The notes under the pieces were generated by a model. The model did not search any database. It was not told the origin of the DNA and was given only the letters and a program-made list of their open reading frames with translations. Of a DNA stretch of 15,852 bases, positions 15,390-15,852 are shown one piece after another; the stretch's first letter is position 1, and every line of letters begins with the position of its first letter. The translations under genes and the position numbers were made by a program. The DNA is from an uncultured Gammaproteobacteria bacterium (GTDB taxonomy: Bacteria; Pseudomonadota; Gammaproteobacteria; Chromatiales; Chromatiaceae), in NCBI GenBank assembly GCA_937926265.1, contig CALAZS010000149.1, positions 1-15,852 of the forward strand. Direction: 5' to 3'.

Positions 15390-15652
15390 TTCAACCCCGT
15401 AATTTTTTTGACATCAGGGCTAGTTTTAGCAATCCCTATGCCAAAAAGTTATTTACCCCGCATCTGCTGTTGCGGGTGGGCTGTTCTCCATCTGGCATAA
15501 CTTGTCCGGTTCATTGCTGGCAGGGTATTGGACAGGAGAAAATTTTAACCGTCAGGGTTATTAGCCTTTTTCACAATTTGTTCTGGATCAAGCCGGGTAT
15601 TAAAATTAAAAATATATTTCTTGCTCTCAAATTTCTGTGGTTATCAATAAAT
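15390..15652 (+). other. Divergent region with nested inverted repeats; possible structured leader
   Basis: A 263 bp stretch between the minus-strand zinc-ribbon gene and the plus-strand ORF at 15653. An outer inverted repeat TATGCCA/TGGCATA (15437-15443, 15493-15499) encloses an inner hairpin CCCGCA/TGCGGG (15457-15462, 15471-15476). A third, weaker hairpin TAACC/GGTTA lies at 15546-15560, followed shortly by a five-T run at 15577-15581. The end (15600-15625) is very AT-rich and promoter-like. The plus frame is open across the region but its translation does not look protein-like. Confidence 0.35.
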
Positions 15653-15841
15653 ATGTCGTACCGTTTAAAATATATCAATAAAGGTTACATAATCACCTTT
15701 ATTGGTGATATTACTGTCGAAAATCTCAATAATGGTAATGGCGAGATCCATGGCCATAGTGAGTTTGATACACACATCTATCAAATTTTTGATGATCCGC
15801 TGAACTGGGCCAACCAAAAAAACCAGATACAGGCTGAATGA
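15653..15841 (+). CDS. Small conserved-looking protein, 62 residues, possibly truncated
   Basis: The open frame reaches back to 15362, but the upstream part is antisense to the zinc-ribbon gene and crosses the inverted repeats, so I place the start at the ATG at 15653 (MSYRLKY). The 62-residue product has an alternating strand-like N-terminus (GYIITFIGDITVENL) followed by NGEIHGHSEFDTHIYQIFD. From memory this resembles the N-terminal part of a family of uncharacterised proteins of about 120 residues, possibly STAS-like; that is a weak recall, not a search. If so, this gene stops early: the frame ends 19 codons after the YQI segment, and a run of seven A (15816-15822) lies there. The Shine-Dalgarno is weak. 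The short length may be natural, a frameshift, or a sequencing artefact. Confidence 0.5.
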   Translation: MSYRLKYINKGYIITFIGDITVENLNNGNGEIHGHSEFDTHIYQIFDDPLNWANQKNQIQAE

Positions 15842-15852
15842 CAAAACCTATT

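Noticed and set aside
1..15852. CRISPR array, insertion sequence, phage or toxin-antitoxin module
   Set aside because: No regularly spaced repeats, transposase motifs, terminal inverted repeats, integrase or toxin/antitoxin signatures were seen; the only direct repeats are short tandem duplications.

Overview
The window reads as chromosomal DNA of a gammaproteobacterium with moderate GC content, probably free-living and aquatic. The clues are a full-length HrpA helicase of the roughly 1300-residue kind, a protein with a C-terminal SPOR domain of DamX-like character, a split-alpha proton-translocating transhydrogenase, and a dual-domain c-di-GMP protein. No insertion sequence, phage gene, tRNA, rRNA or CRISPR array was seen. 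The exact genus cannot be read from the sequence.

Layout. (1) 1-447, plus: a rhodanese-like protein whose 5' end may lie outside the window. (2) 479-3741, minus: an apparent three-gene transcription unit, read from right to left as a 51-residue unrecognised small ORF, a secreted alpha/beta hydrolase, and a membrane-bound GGDEF-EAL protein. (3) 3852-6686, plus: pntAA, pntAB and pntB, the NAD(P) transhydrogenase operon, divergent from (2). (4) 6738-8825, plus: a membrane sensor histidine kinase 51 bp after pntB, with its TTG start and Shine-Dalgarno inside a predicted hairpin. (5) 8874-10805, minus: a large exported protein with a C-terminal SPOR domain, convergent with the kinase. (6) 11018-14944, plus: hrpA. 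(7) 14945-15852: a sparse tail with a strong minus-strand intrinsic terminator, a small zinc-ribbon gene on the minus strand, a leader rich in inverted repeats, and a short plus-strand ORF that may be truncated.

How the genes work together. PntAA/PntAB/PntB form one membrane complex that reduces NADP+ with NADH at the expense of the proton gradient. The GGDEF-EAL protein and the histidine kinase are two separate membrane sensors; no cognate response regulator or receiver domain is in the window. The hydrolase and GGDEF-EAL genes are 8 bp apart and probably cotranscribed. HrpA and the SPOR protein diverge from a 212 bp region, but nothing suggests a shared function.

The most unusual feature is a set of short tandem duplications (12-15 bp). 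Two of them span stop codons in multiples of three and so create redundant in-frame stops: three at the end of the SPOR gene and two at the end of pntAA. Other points worth checking are the small ORF missed by length cut-offs, the hairpin over the kinase start, and the minus-strand terminator about 190 bp beyond the zinc-ribbon gene. I saw no clear candidate for a wholly new multi-gene system; most of the window is recognisable housekeeping and signalling content.
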